From Rana temporaria (Eukaryota; Chordata; Amphibia; Anura; Ranidae), in assembly GCF_905171775.1 (NCBI RefSeq), contig NC_053494.1, positions 50,564,511 through 50,628,510 on the forward strand: a stretch of DNA of 64,000 nucleotides, in the 5' to 3' direction. Under the pieces are notes generated by a model, which was not told where the DNA came from, made no database searches, and saw only the letters and a list, made by a program, of their open reading frames with translations. Made by a program: the position numbers and the translations under genes. Position 1 is the first letter of the stretch, and the number at the start of each line of letters is the position of its first letter. Shown in pieces: positions 1 through 11,985 of the stretch.

Positions 1-187
1 GTCTATGGAAGGGGTGCCCGGCTTTGAAAAATCGTTGCTCCCAAGCCGTAGGTCTCCCGGACAACAAGCTTTGAACACTTGTAGAGGAAGAGGGACTACA
101 TGTGTGCCAAGTTTTGGGTCCAGGGGACCTACGGCCGACCGGTACCGGGACCGGGTCCCCAAAGTCCGGGAGATCAGGCACAAAAAG
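1..187. other. Unassigned GC-moderate stretch at window start
   Basis: No gene or repeat is recognised. It abuts the hairpin end of a short transposon beginning near 188 and may be the interior of that element, whose other end would lie outside the window. Confidence 0.3.
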
Positions 188-272
188 GTGACTCGAGTAT
201 AAGCCGAGGGGGGCATTTTCAGCACAAAAAAATGTGCTGAAAAACTTGGCTTATACTTGAGTATATACGGTA
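188..272. mobile_element. Terminal hairpin of a MITE ending TATATACGGTA
   Basis: GACTCGAGTATAAGCCGAG (about 191-209) is repeated inverted as CTTGGCTTATACTTGAG (245-261), around a spacer that itself folds (TCAGCACA/TGTGCTGA). The end reads TATATACGGTA, very like the terminus of the complete element at 59813-60310 (TACCGTATTTATC), so both probably belong to one superfamily of non-autonomous DNA transposons. Only one end is visible, so no target duplication can be checked. Confidence 0.5.
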
Positions 273-544
273 CATCATCCTAGTGTGGTCAATCAATATG
301 GTTGAAAATCCTGAAAAAGAGGTAAAGTTGTCAGTATAGGCAAGGGAGCTCATGAATGCTGCACCGATGGAGAAGGTAAGAACAGTACCACTTTGAATGT
401 GCAAATCAATCAATATGCATTTATTGGGATTTTTGTTTCCAAAAATATGTATCAGGGCATATATTGACCTGAATTTTTAGGTGTGTGGGGGGGGGGGGTT
501 ATATATTTTATAGCAGAAAGTAATATATATATGGCATTGTAGAT

Positions 545-2521
545 GTGGTTTTCCTTCAAGAAACCCACTTCCCTAAACGATACAACCCCACTTTTATGCA
601 TGCTCACTATCCGTTTGGCGCTAAATTTCTGGGTATCCTGTCTGCACTTTACTATTCCCCTGAAGCTAAAGTACGCTTTCAAGGTATTTTTTCAGAATCT
701 ATCGAGATCCGTAGAGGTACAAGGCAGGGATGCCCTTTATCTCCCCTGATATTTGCAATTGTGATTGAATCCCTGGCTATAGCTATTCGTGAAAATGCAA
801 ATATCAGGGGTGTTCGATGTGCCAAAAAGGAACATAAGTGCGCCTTATTTGCAGACGACCTTTTACTTTTTTTGACTGCACCAGAAACATCCCTGCCCGA
901 AGTATACTCTCTTATGGACAAATTTTCTCTGGTTTCAGGTCTTGCTGTAAACATAGCCAAATCCAGGGCCCTCAATGTTTCACTTACTGAGTCCACTGTT
1001 TCTCTACTGAAAGAACGTTATAGATTCAAATGGGACGCCTCTTATATTAAATACCTAGGCATTAATTTGACCCCCAATATTCAGAATTTATATCTAGCCA
1101 ACTATCCCCCTATGTATAGAAAACTTGAGAAGGATCTGAAAGACTGGGGTACTCAGAATATAGGTTGGATTGGTAGAATTAATTCGGTCAAGATGACTCT
1201 TCTCCCTAGGCTTTTGTATCTCTTTCGATCATTACCTATACCGATAATCAAAAGTCAACTAAAATCCTTTCAAGGCAAAATTACCAAGTTTATATGGAAC
1301 AACAAGGGTCCACGCCTTCCGTCTCGCACTCTCTATAACTTATCTGAACAAGGCGGTCTAGGTGTGCCTAATTTGATATGGTACTACCAATCAGCGAGAT
1401 TAGCGCAATTATCAGAAATTTTTCTTGAAAATGAACGTCCTGATTGGATAGACATCGAAGAACAGGCGATTCCGAATCTAACGATAGAGGATTTAATGTG
1501 GAGTCATACCAAGAAAAGGCCTTCTATATTATCTCCGACTCTATCTCAAACTTTAGTTTTATGAGATTCACTTAAAAACAATCCCTCTCTAATCTCTAAA
1601 GGTAGGCCTTTATCGAATATTTTCATAGACCCATTCTTTACTTCTAAAATTGATAAAGATTCCTTTAAATGGTGGCATGATAAGGGGTTGTATCGTATAG
1701 GGCGCTTTTTTTCTCGTTCAGGTCCCCTCCCCGAGCAACATTTTATTGACAAGCTAGACCTTCCTGTTTCAGAAAAACTAAGATTTTCTCTACTACATGA
1801 CTACACTCAAAGCCTATGGGATAACGACTCGATATCTGGACTTTTGACACCCTATGAAAGTAAATGTGATCAGGGTTTGTCCAGGAAGGGGAATATTTCA
1901 ATTATATATAATTCACTTGCTACTAATGACACCAAATTGCCGCATATGCTGGCATGGGAAAAGGAACTTAATAACGAATGGGATTTGTCGGACTGGTATA
2001 AGAATTATGCCAGATCCATTAAAGGTTATGTGAATGTCTCTCTTATAGAAGCGAACATAAAAATTTATACTAGATGGTATTTAGTTCCCGTCAAACTGAC
2101 CTCTATGTATCCAACAACTTCTCCCCTATGTTTCAGAGGCTGCCATGGATTGGGGTCTATGATACATATTTGGTGGGAATGTCCCAAAATTCGGGGTTAC
2201 TGGAATAAGGTGTTCAATATAATCAGACGAGTCACAGGCTGTAACCTGCATCAATCTCCTACTATTGCTTTACTTAACGGAATGTTACCTCTAACTTCTA
2301 AGGTTACCAGAAAACTCATCTTATATATTATGACGGGTGCCAGGATTACACTCGCAGCTGCATGGAAAAAGACTAATGTTTCCATCCTATATATGAAAAG
2401 AAAGGTCACATGGATTATGGAACAAGAGAAAAGGGTCTGCTCCATGTTGGATAAGTCTACTCTTTTCTATGAAATCTGGGAACCTTGGTTGGAATACATG
2501 GGGATAACTTATACCCCGTGA
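545..2521 (+). pseudogene. LINE ORF2 remnant (reverse transcriptase and C-terminal region)
   Basis: One reading frame runs from the endonuclease scrap to a normal stop at 2519-2521, broken by a single TGA at 1562-1564. Both halves are in the same phase and the sequence between them is open. RT landmarks are RRGTRQGCPLSPLIFA (fingers/palm) and FADDLLLF, with the catalytic aspartates. The C-terminal part carries a cysteine/histidine cluster (PLCFRGCHG, then HIWWECP), as in L1 ORF2. The stop falls where related proteins commonly have a tryptophan, so TGG to TGA is plausible. The encoded enzyme would have copied element RNA at nicked target DNA, but this copy cannot. Confidence 0.85.
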
Positions 2522-2860
2522 AGGTTTTGATGACATCAGTGTCTTTTGGACGATGCTGGTAGATGGCAGGCAGGCTAATTTTCTATCTCTCCTGATTTTC
2601 TTCTGGCTTTCTTTTTTCACTTCCTCTCTTGTCTTTTGTCACTCTTTTTTTTTTCTTCTGATTCTTCTTAGGTTTTATCTCATTATTTTATCTCTGGGGA
2701 TAGAATCCTTAAGATTTTTGGTCCTCAGTTTGTTTTATTTTGAAAAGATAAGTTTATGTTTAAGTAATTGAAGGATTCTACCAAACATTTGAAATAATTA
2801 GATTTGATGGGGATTCCGAAAAAAAATTTCGGTTATCGGAGAGTTCCAGTAATAGTTATT

Positions 2861-2882
2861 GGAGGGAGGGAGGGAGGGAGGA
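2861..2882 (+). other. G-rich tract with quadruplex potential in LINE 3' UTR
   Basis: Five G-runs separated by single A residues lie about 340 bp past the ORF2 stop. G-rich tracts in the 3' UTR are a known feature of several vertebrate L1 lineages. Folding here is inferred from the run pattern only. Confidence 0.6.
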
Positions 2883-3346
2883 TTGGAGGTTTTGCTCAAC
2901 CTCTTGGACACAGAAAGTTCCCGTTAGGGGTGTCGGAGAGGTTGATGCACTCCGGATATCTTATCCTTTAATTATTCTAAGTAATTTAATCTGGTACACT
3001 CAATTAGTTTTATCCCTTATATAACTTATTGTGTGATAACGCTAGACCTAGGAATTCCTTGATATATGAAAATATTCTGTTTCTCTTTCAAGTTTAAAGT
3101 ATTACTTTGAAATAGTCTTTTAATTTAGCTTATGTAAACTGCCTTACTTTCACCACATGGTGTAGAGCATATAGGATGGATAGATATAAGTGGCAGTTAA
3201 TAAGACAGGAATGATTATTATGAATTGAAATGTATTTAAATTATTATATTTCTGCGTGCTATTGACTTATTTCTTGCTAATTTAATACAAATGTATGTAT
3301 TTATTTTATTGAAAATAAACTTAAATTTGAATGAAAAAAAAAAAAA

Positions 3347-4359
3347 GGTGACAGGGGAGGGAGCTCCAGCACAGTCTGTGATTGACAGCTTCAGCTCTGT
3401 TATTGTGTGTTGTGTGAAGGGGGGATGTCCCTTCCTTCCAATCAGCTCCCCTTACTGAGTTGTGCAGAGTGTAACTTCTGCTCTCCACTCCCTGCTTTCT
3501 GAAATCTCAGGCCAGCTGTATAAATTCTCCATTTTGAAAGAGAATATCGCAAATAAACAAAGGTACAACTTATGTAGGAGGATTTGTTTCAGCTCTGTGT
3601 ATCGCCCAGTCACTTCACTGGGTATATGTAAGGGTTTAAAAACACTTTAATCTGCCATCATAAACTTTATTTGAATGGACACTTTTAACTGAAGATATAT
3701 TCATATCAAGCCAATACAAAAAAAGTGAACATTAAAATATATTAAATATATTTATATAGCTACCAGAAATAAATGTCAGTATGCAAAATGTTGTCAGTAA
3801 TATAATTACCGTAATTAGCCTGTGTGCTCTATAAAATCTTTCGTATTTTTTAGGTTTGCAGAAAATGCATTAGCATATGCAAGACATAAAAATATGCAAA
3901 TGTAATTCCCTGTGAGCGGCAACCCATATAAACATAAACGAACACAATTCAGCATCTGTAAGCTATGCTATCATTTTCCAGGTTTTAATCTAGGGTTATT
4001 CAATAATATTGTTTTGAGCTCAGTACAAGTGATAGAAAGTTTTATGCATACATTTACTGCACTAATGAACCAGTGCTGTTAATGGCCTGTACTAAGTTTC
4101 TATGCACTGATGTACTTGAACCCTCTCCCCTCCTTTCCTTACTCTTAAAGGAGACGCTAATGTTAGGGTCCCCTGAATTTGGGTGCAAACAACCTTCTAC
4201 CCTCTGACACATCAAGGCTGGGGAGGGAATATTTATTGTTGCAAAACACAGTAACTCAAAACCCTGTGTTATTTGTGCATGTAGGTAGCAACTAATCGCA
4301 TTTACCTGAATAGTTATCATTGAGACATTTTCACCACTCATCTGAGCGGCTTCCACATA
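3347..4359. other. No gene seen; possible old repeat at 3347-3650
   Basis: The stretch after the LINE tail (GGTGACAGGGGAGGGAGC onward to about 3650) has the look of a dispersed repeat but I cannot name it. The remainder is AT-rich unique-looking sequence. Short open frames here have no recognisable domain. Confidence 0.4.
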
Positions 4360-4613
4360 TTAACCACTTCAGCCCCAGAAGAGTAGGCTGCTCAATGACC
4401 AGGCCATTTTTTTGCGATACAGCACTGCATCGCTTTAACTGAGAATTGCGCTGTCATGCGACGTTGTACCCAAACAAAATGTACGTCTTTTTTCCCCCCC
4501 CACAAATAGAGCTTTCTTTTTGTGGTATTTGATAATCTCTGGGGTTTTTATTGTTGTGCTATAAACAAAAAAACTATTTGGAAATAAACACAATATTTTG
4601 TAATTTTGCTATA

Positions 4614-4687
<74 letters not shown>

Positions 4688-5359
4688 TCAAAAAAGCTAC
4701 TTTTTTCCTCAGTTTGGGCTGATATGTTTAGTAATAGAAATCATAATAAGCGTATATTGATTGGTTTGCGCAAAAGTTATAGCATCTACAAAATAGGGAA
4801 TAGATTTATGTCATTTTTATTATTATATTTTTTTTTACTAGTAATGGCCGCAAACTGCAATTTTTATCGGTACTGCGACATTATGGCGGACACATCGGAC
4901 ACTTTTGACACATTTTTGGGACCATTGGCATTTATACAGCAATTAGTGCTATACAAATGCACTGATTACTGTGTAAATGTCACTGGCAGGGAAGGGGTTA
5001 ACACTAGGGGGCGATCAAGGGTTTAACTGTGTTCCCTAGTGTGTGTTATAACTGTGGGGGGAGGGGAATCACTATAGGAGATGACAGATCGTGGTTCCCA
5101 GATTGTAGGAAATCACGATCTGCATCTCCTCTCAGAACAGAACTGGGATGTGTGTGTTTATACACACACGTCCCTGTTCTGCCTCTCGTGCCTGCGATCG
5201 CTCATTGACAGCGGTCATCGCAACCACTGGTCATGAGCATTGGCACCCCCTGCAGTGCAGCGGGCGTGTGCACGCGGCTGCTATCCCGCTTAAAAGGACT
5301 GACGTACAGCTACGACGGTTCGCAGGATCATGTCGACCTTCCGCAGTATAAGTAGTTAA
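4360..5359. mobile_element. TTAACCACTT-family short DNA transposon (complete)
   Basis: Starts TTAACCACTT and ends AAGTAGTTAA, an inverted terminal repeat with TTAA at both edges, about 1.0 kb. Typical interior words are CATCGCTTTAACTGA, TTTTGACACATTTTTGG and CACTGGCAGGGAAGG. Relatives occur at 17026-18107 and 41630-42482 and as fragments at 13690-14580, 18660-19272 and 54350-54690. No transposase is encoded. TTAA at both edges suggests a piggyBac-type mobiliser, but that is inference. Confidence 0.75.
4617..4688. repeat. (TA)n microsatellite inside the TTAACCACTT element
   Basis: A nearly pure TA run of about 60 bp sits in the element where relatives have an AT-rich but non-repetitive segment, suggesting expansion after insertion. 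Confidence 0.95.
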
Positions 5360-6453
5360 AGAGTAGTTAAAGAGATGAGAACCTACCCTAGTCTCTCTAC
5401 ACATTGAATGCCTGTGTTTTTCAAGCCCAGTAACACTTTGTGACAGAAGCTTGCCCATCCAAAAGACCAATCACCCAAACACAAGTAAAGGAACTTGGTA
5501 TATACTGTACAGTCCAATGTAGTGAGGAATGGAAAGTAAAGGAGACCAAAGATCTCCTCAGCAAACAGGATTTAGAAATCTTTCTACACCTAAAGGAAAA
5601 GAGAAATTTTTCTAAGACCATTGAAGCGTATATTTCAGACAAAGTGGACAACTAGTTTGCAAAAAGCAAGAAGGAAGCCATCTGTCAAACTGAAGCAACC
5701 ATCCATAAACAGGGATAGGGGACCTCGACACCATGTCACCCACATTGGGATCTCTTCAATAAAGCTGGGGACCCAGCAAGTCACTGGGCCCCCTTTCAGC
5801 AACATGGAGCTCCACGTAGCATGAGACCCCGGCCTGGTAGGCCATATCGCCGGGGTCCGTTGGATGCACACACCCTAAAGGTAGGTGCCGCACCTGGAAC
5901 CTGGAACCCGCGAAGAACCAAAGAAAATGGCATCTGCCACACACATACTCTCCCCCAGCATGCCCCGCGAGGGAAAACTCCTCTAATTGGCTGCTGGGGA
6001 AAAGCGCCTCCGCCAGAACCCCTCTAGAGCCACCTGTCGCCCAGGGGTGGGATCGGCACCCCTGGAGCGCAGACTGACCTACAGGACAGTTCAGAAATGG
6101 CAGCAGCCCAAATTTAACAAATTGTGAATGGGAGAAAAATAACTCTCCCATTCCCCACTAACTTTAGCGTAGTGCCCATACTGAAAGTAAGGGGGCGCTA
6201 CATGTACTTTAATGGAACTTATTGGCAAATGCCTAGTGCAATAGGGAGGCAGCATCAAGCCTCATTTTTCACAAAGGGTGAAAATATTTGTTTGTTTTCC
6301 TCTTCTGTCTACTTTCAATATCTGTGGCTCAATTCTAACAAGATAACTATAGGAGTAAGGGGGTAGCAGTGCATGTTGAGAGTACTAACAAGATTTTCTA
6401 ATTAATGAAAAATAAAGCCATCTCTTCTTTTTCTTGTTTGTTGGTTCTCACAG
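5360..6453. other. No recognised gene; hairpin at 6124-6155
   Basis: A 71-codon open frame (5440-5655, +) has no family resemblance I recognise. GAATGGGAGA (6126-6135) and TCTCCCATTC (6145-6154) form a short hairpin. The stretch may be an old repeat. Confidence 0.35.
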
Positions 6454-6946
6454 TTAACCCCCCTGGCGGTATTCCCGAGTCTGACTCGGGGTTATATTTC
6501 TGTGCTGTGATCGGTAACCCCGAGTCAGACTCGGGCTCGCCTCGCTGAATCCACAACTAGAAAACAGCGATAATAAATTATAATCACTTGCAGAATTTTT
6601 GGGGAAATTCGTCATAAAAAAATAAGTAAGTAATGACAGCGACAATTCTGCAACTTAGCAAATTTCAGTGATTTTGAGTTGATTACATTATTGAATAATT
6701 TTTATTATAAATATATTATTATTTGTTATAATTATTTATAATTATTTATTATATTATAATTTATAATTTTGTATTTAAAAAAATGTCATACCCGGTATGC
6801 CTACTAGACTCTTGTTTGGACAGATTTAAGTGAGTTATTCCTAAGAAATACAGGCCTACAGTATAAAACGCCAAATTTCCTTGCAAATAATGGTACCGCT
6901 TTTAGCACCTTTTTTTCTGAAATAATCATACCGCCAGGGAGGTTAA
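6454..6946. mobile_element. TTAA-flanked MITE, CCCTGGCGGTA ends
   Basis: The left end TTAACCCCCCTGGCGGTA mirrors the right end TACCGCCAGGGAGGTTAA. Just inside the left end is a hairpin (CCCGAGTCTGACTCGGG, near 6473-6489), and CCCCGAGTCAGACTCGGG recurs near 6517. The interior is AT-rich without coding capacity. TTAA plus a CC-starting terminus fits piggyBac-like preferences. Confidence 0.8.
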
Positions 6947-8205
6947 AATGTAGCTGTAAATGTAAAAGGGCACCATAATTCATGCGTGCCTAAGGCAACA
7001 TACTATCAAAACGCAACTCTGCAGATATATACTGATACATTTTTGGATTAGATTCACATAAGTCCTCTTTCAAACCCTATACCACCAACACTATCACCAG
7101 CCCAGGAGCTATGGTGCAGAACACCAACACCATCACCAGCCCAGGAGCTATGGTGCAGAAGCTCAGCTATTGTTGTCATTTTTTCTAGTAGCCGTCATCC
7201 CATTTACCTATATTATACCCTATAGGTCATTGTAGAAAGTGTTCTCAACAACATCAGAGGCCACAGTCCAAACTGCACAGTGATATAATGACATAATAAG
7301 CTGTAAAATGAATAGGTCAAAAGATTTAAAATTATTCTTCCATAAAAACCATATAGAGTACCCAGCTCTTTTTTCCATTTAATTACTTGTCAGAAGAAGT
7401 ATCTAGAACAGCTTACCAAGGAACTCTAAATTATAAAATAATAATAAAAAAATAAAAAAAACACCAAACAATATGCATACATTATCGAGTTAATACACTG
7501 ATTTGTCAGCTGACTCTCTGGCTTCATGACCTTAAAAGTCAAAGGTGACGCTTATCAGCTTCACACAAACTCTATCAGGCAAAGGGCTTGGTGGCCTTTT
7601 TAATCTATAACCATTATTTTGTGATTCAGAAAAGCTCTAAGATACTAGGACTATTTGTGGAACAATAAGTGCTATCAAGAGATCAGTTCAACTGGAAAGA
7701 TATATGTGTTTCTATGGGTTATTAGCTAATCATTTAATCTAGAAATCCATACATGAAAACACTAGAAACAATATAGCTCTTCAGTATTCTGCTTACTGTA
7801 ATCATTAAAGGTAACAATAAGACAATATTGCTTGAACAGTGCCTGCATCAATGTGCCCATAAATATCAGAGGATTGTCATTCAAAATCTACATTTTCAGA
7901 AGACTATGAAGCAATCTCTGTGATACACAGCAAACAACCTTGAAGCACTGCTGACACACTGCTTTATATGTAGATCCAGAGGTAAGCTCATTCAATGTCC
8001 AGCTCTTCACTGTTCAACCTACAGGTGTCATCATGTCATTGTGTCACTTCATTGTTTCTTCAGCTAAATTCATAATTCTTTTCAAAACATCAGGGATAAA
8101 TTGCTGCCTATATAAGAAAATGGGCTTAGTATCTTCACCTTCTGACCACCACTGTTCTAGCCATTGTAAAATCCTCCACTTTTATTTTATCAGGACAGAT
8201 GGGAC
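6947..8205. other. AT-rich unique-looking sequence, no gene seen
   Basis: Apart from the short tandem duplication at 7082-7159, nothing recognisable: no long open frame, splice-framed exon or terminal inverted repeat was found on either strand. Confidence 0.4.
7082..7159. repeat. Two-copy tandem repeat, about 39 bp unit
   Basis: The words ACCAACAC(T/C)ATCACCAGCC and CAGGAGCTATGGTGCAGAA occur twice in immediate succession with one or two differences. Confidence 0.85.
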
Positions 8206-8213
8206 ACTCCAGG

Positions 8214-8894
8214 CATAGGCGTCTGCTCCATAGGGCAAGGGGGGAATTGCCCACCCCTGGAAACGTAAGAGAAGACACTTGACTTGCCCCCTGTGTTGCA
8301 ATGGCCCGCAGCAGCCGCCTCCGTATACTTTTTTTTCTAAGTCTGCTGCTGGCCTTGGGGCTGGGGCTGCTCTCAGTCTGTTCCGACTTATTCACCGTGA
8401 TACATACAGACACATCTGTCCCTCCCTCCTCACTCCTGGCCCGAGCATAGGATTGGCTCTGCCGCTCGGGCCTCTGCTTAACATCCCGGCTGTTCTGTTC
8501 TATGATTGGCTGCATGAGCCTGCCTGCCTGTGTAAATGTATGTTGCACTTGCTATGCCTATGCCGATCCGGCTGGTGCGGCGCCAGCTCCTTCCACATGT
8601 GCGTGGCGTGCAGTGGCCGAGGCGAGAGCGAATACGCTGCCAGTGCCTGCCCTGGGCCTATGATTGAAGATTGAAGAACCGCAGGTAACAGCAGCAGTGC
8701 CACATACACTGTTACACACACACATATATTTTTCCAGCAATATCTCAGCTCAGCTGTCCAACTTTACAAGCAGCAAATTGCAATATATAATATTCTCCTC
8801 CTAACTGGCACAGTGTCCCTGAGTCAAAAAGGGACCGAGCATGGATGACCTTAAAATGATGCCCCCTCTGAAAAAAGTTCAACGGACGCCCATG
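8214..8894. mobile_element. hAT-like non-autonomous element with 8-bp target duplication
   Basis: The left end CATAGGCGTCTG mirrors the right end CGGACGCCCATG. The flanks are ACTCCAGG (8206-8213) and ACTTCAGG (8895-8902), an 8-bp duplication with one mismatch. An 8-bp duplication is the hallmark of hAT elements. The GC-richer interior gives overlapping open frames on both strands, none resembling a transposase. Confidence 0.75.
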
Positions 8895-8902
8895 ACTTCA
8901 GG

Positions 8903-10269
8903 CACAGAAAGGAAGAATAGTCTTTCCCAGAGAGAGGATATTTAGTAAGTATATCTCCCCAAGATACAGCACATCAAAAACAGGCAGTTATTTTACTACA
9001 CGCAGTACTGCAACACTGCGTGTTTGCATTTTCCACACCCTGTACCCCAGGTCTGAACCTTTTCACTCTTGGGCCATAGTCATTGCCACACAGGTTCTTA
9101 TAGTTACAGTTATAGTAGGGATATTTGCAGTCATTTTTATAAAAGGGAAATATGTGTTTTTTTGCCTTGGAGACACATAAGCACCCTTTTTATTAATGCA
9201 ACATTGAATAAATAAGTGACATTTTATAAAAAATAAAAAAATTCTACTGTTACAGTGGAAAATGCAAGCTGTCCTTAGGAGATTAACTCAACACCAATTA
9301 TTCAGTATTTGGACAATCAGTAAGCAGCATTGAATTCCTTCCTGACATTGGTGATTAGGGTAAATGCCCCATTACATTGTAATATCACTAGACTTTGGAG
9401 ATCCACTGACACCCCTACTGTCTTTACAACGATCTCTGACCTTAACTTCCAGTGTGAAATGGAAAAGCTGATAGCTTGAAAAAAACATGCAAATGGAGAA
9501 ATGTATTTACAACTGGTCTTCTTGGCTCACTCACCCAAAATGAACGGTACAAACGTAGATTTGACAAATTCTATTCATTGCTTGCATGATCTTTAAGCCG
9601 ATGATCTTTATCTCTTCCTTTATTTACCATCCTCTTGCTTGCTCTCACCCCCCCCCCCTACTCCATCTGGAATAATTTTGTCTAGTTTTGTTTTATGTCT
9701 TTATAAAAATTGCACAAGATTCTAGAATCCTTATGTACCAAATATTGTCCCTTTATGGCGGACCAACTGTATGTTAGGTCAACATCATTGAAGCAAACTT
9801 CTTTTTGCATTGGTTAAAACCTAATAAAAAACTATTGAACTTAAACCAATGTAATGTGGAAATTTACACTGATCATCATCTGTGTAGTAGCGCCCCCCAC
9901 CTAGTCTTTGAGGTAAATTTCGTTTTTGGCTCCAAGGTAGTGAGTGGAGTGGTTGTTGACTGTGTTGGCCTGATCAGGATTCCTGAACTGAGAGTTTGAT
10001 TGCTTCCCATTGCCATTGAAAGAGTTTCCAGAGTATAGGGCTTGGAGATTTAAATGACTAGTTGAATATTTATGATGGTCCAGCTAATTCCTGTAAGGAG
10101 GCATCCAGGAGGTGGCTGGGGAGGTGATAAATGGACACGAGGACTGAACAGAGTATTTTTTCCTCATCAGAGAAAGTTCCAGTTCTCCTGGGGGTCTGTT
10201 GCCCCCAGGAGACTGCCAGGGAGACAGGAAGATGCAGCATTGACCTCAGCAGCTGCTGGGCTAAGGGCC
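8903..10269. other. No gene or named repeat seen
   Basis: AT-rich sequence with a poly-C tract near 9651. Open frames are short and without recognisable domains. Confidence 0.4.
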
Positions 10270-10450
10270 TGGGGAAGATTGTCTAATGATTACAAATCAT
10301 TTGGTGGAGGGGTGATTATGGTGTGGGGTTGTTTTTCAGGGGTTATGCTTGGCCCCTGAGTTCCAGTGAAGGGAACTCTTAAGGAGTAGGCATACCAAGA
10401 CATTTTGGACAATATCATGACGGCCATTCCCTGCTACCTCCAGAAAAGCT
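10270..10450 (+). pseudogene. Tc1-like transposase fragment
   Basis: The frame reads FGGGVIMVWGCFSGVMLGP, then after a TGA continues as VPVKGTLKE and, after a further stop, AYQDILDNIM. This is the region around the second catalytic aspartate of Tc1/mariner DDE transposases (GGGSIMVWGCF-type motif). At least two in-frame stops make it a relic. It differs in sequence from the Tc1 relic at 35940-36928, so two Tc1 lineages are present. Confidence 0.8.
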
Positions 10451-10943
10451 GCTTTGGAAGATTAAAGATAGAAGGTTTGTCTTCTTTCTGTTGTAACTGA
10501 TCATCTTGGAGTATCCTGTGACCCTAAACTAAATTTCTGTTAAAGCTCTTCAGCACTAAATACTAAAAAGACATTCCCTAGACTGAGCCTGAATTTCGAA
10601 ATTGTATGTGTGTATGGGACTGTGCTTGTGTGACTGGCAGCCTCAGAACAACATTGGGACAAACAATAGTGGCCCCTCTTGGGGTAAGTGCTTCAGTATC
10701 AAGGGCATTTACAATGACTAAAATATAACCAAAGAATTTACGCTGACCACCAAAATACAGAAGGCTTTTATTGGGAAGGTGATGAATTTGACTGATGAAT
10801 TTACGGGAGGATCACATGAAATAAGCTCACAGTGAATGAATATGAAGGAGCTTCACATCGGGGGGCTAGTGGTGGATCATTATCAAGGGGGTTCTACATG
10901 ATATTTTGTAATACCTTTTCTTAAAGTCCACTGATAACACAAT
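10451..10943. other. No feature recognised
   Basis: Unremarkable sequence between the Tc1 relic and the GGGCCTGATTTAC terminus. Confidence 0.35.
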
Positions 10944-11519
10944 GGGCCTGATTTACCAAGCCTTTACTCCATGACTCATGGAGTAAAAGCAGGAGTAGCA
11001 GCCGTTTGGCCATTTACTAAAGAAATACGCTGCTAGTGCAGTGTATTTCCCTAGTTACTAATGTGCTCCGTGCGCCCAGGAGAGGGTGCATTGTGCACCA
11101 GTACAGACCTGGCGCACGGCACATTAAACTGTAAATTGCGGGGGTTTGGGCGGGAGTTTATTAGGGGGGGAGGTGGGGGGATGCAGGGGAAGTGAAGTGA
11201 CATGTGTTTTAAAGTGTTTGGCGGGCCGAATTGAAAGGGAAAGTGTTTTTTGAAAACAGATCCCCGTACGCTTGCACAGTGCGCCTGAACCTCGGGAGGT
11301 TCATTTGCATACTGGGCATGCGCAGAGAGAAAAGTCAGGGATTCCCGTGCGCCTTGTCAGTACGCCGTGAAAATCTTGGTAAATACCAAGCGGCGTACCC
11401 TTGATTGCGCTGCGTGACGCGGCGCACGGGAATCTCCGAGCTGTTTTCAGCCCTGAAGGGGAACTCGGCGCCAAATTTCAAACTTGAAATCGGCGCGGGT
11501 CCCCCTTCAGGGCTACATT
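10944..11519. mobile_element. Left wing of a palindrome-bearing element, GGGCCTGATTTAC end
   Basis: Begins GGGCCTGATTTAC, the inverse of GTAAATCAGGCCC at 21693-21705 beyond palindrome B. It contains short inverted pairs (ACTCCATGACTCATGGAGT, near 10966) and GGGCATGCGCAG at 11315. It leads directly into palindrome A, so it is probably the left end of the same composite element, but a matching right end was not found next to A. Confidence 0.55.
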
Positions 11520-11985
11520 AGGCTCTTAGGCTTGGTCCGGAACGTGAGGGGTTAAACCCGCGCCGATTCGGCGCGGGGGTCCCCCCCAGATCCAAACCAA
11601 GCCCTCATCCCAAGCATGCAGTCTGGCCCGGACAGGAATGGGGGAGGGGACGAGCGAGCGCCCCCCCCTCCTGAGCCGTACCAGACCGCATGCCCTCAAC
11701 ATGGGGGAGTGTGCGCTGTGGGGGAGGGGGGCACTGCCCCCCCACCCCACAGCACTCTTGCCCCCATGTCGATAGGGACAAGAGCCTCTTCCCGACAACC
11801 CTTGCCATTGGTTGTCGGGGTATGCGGGCGGGGCTAATCGGAATCTGCGAGCTCCCTTTAATAAGGGGGCCCCCAGATGCCGGCCCCCCACCCTATGTGA
11901 ATGAGTATGGGGTACATCGTACCTCTACCCATTCACATGGGGGAAATGTAAAGTAAAAAAAAACACACCACACAGAATAAAATAT

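Larger units (their letters stand above)
533..3346 (+). mobile_element. L1/Tx1-type LINE, 5'-truncated and internally deleted
   Basis: A non-LTR retrotransposon copy. From the 5' side it holds a short scrap of the endonuclease domain (VVFLQETHF, about 545-571), an abrupt join near 614 into the reverse transcriptase, the rest of ORF2 to 2521, a 3' UTR of about 0.8 kb, an AATAAA at 3314-3319 and an A-run at 3334-3346. Continuity from QETH to the RT without the rest of the endonuclease and thumb-side sequence means about 1-2 kb is missing, by deletion or template jump. No clear target duplication was found: the 3' flank starts GGTGACAGG and I see no convincing match at the 5' edge. The element is dead, but its sequence is still readable. 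Confidence 0.85.

Noticed and set aside
184..193. AAAAAGGTGACTC as a target duplication for the LINE, whose tail is followed by GGTGACAGG
   Set aside because: Only six bases match beyond the A-run, and the position is about 340 bp from the visible LINE start and inside another element.
4551..4760. Frame with an Ile-Tyr repeat
   Set aside because: Translation of the (TA)n microsatellite.
7082..7159. CRISPR-like direct repeats
   Set aside because: Only two adjacent copies without spacers, in a vertebrate genome.
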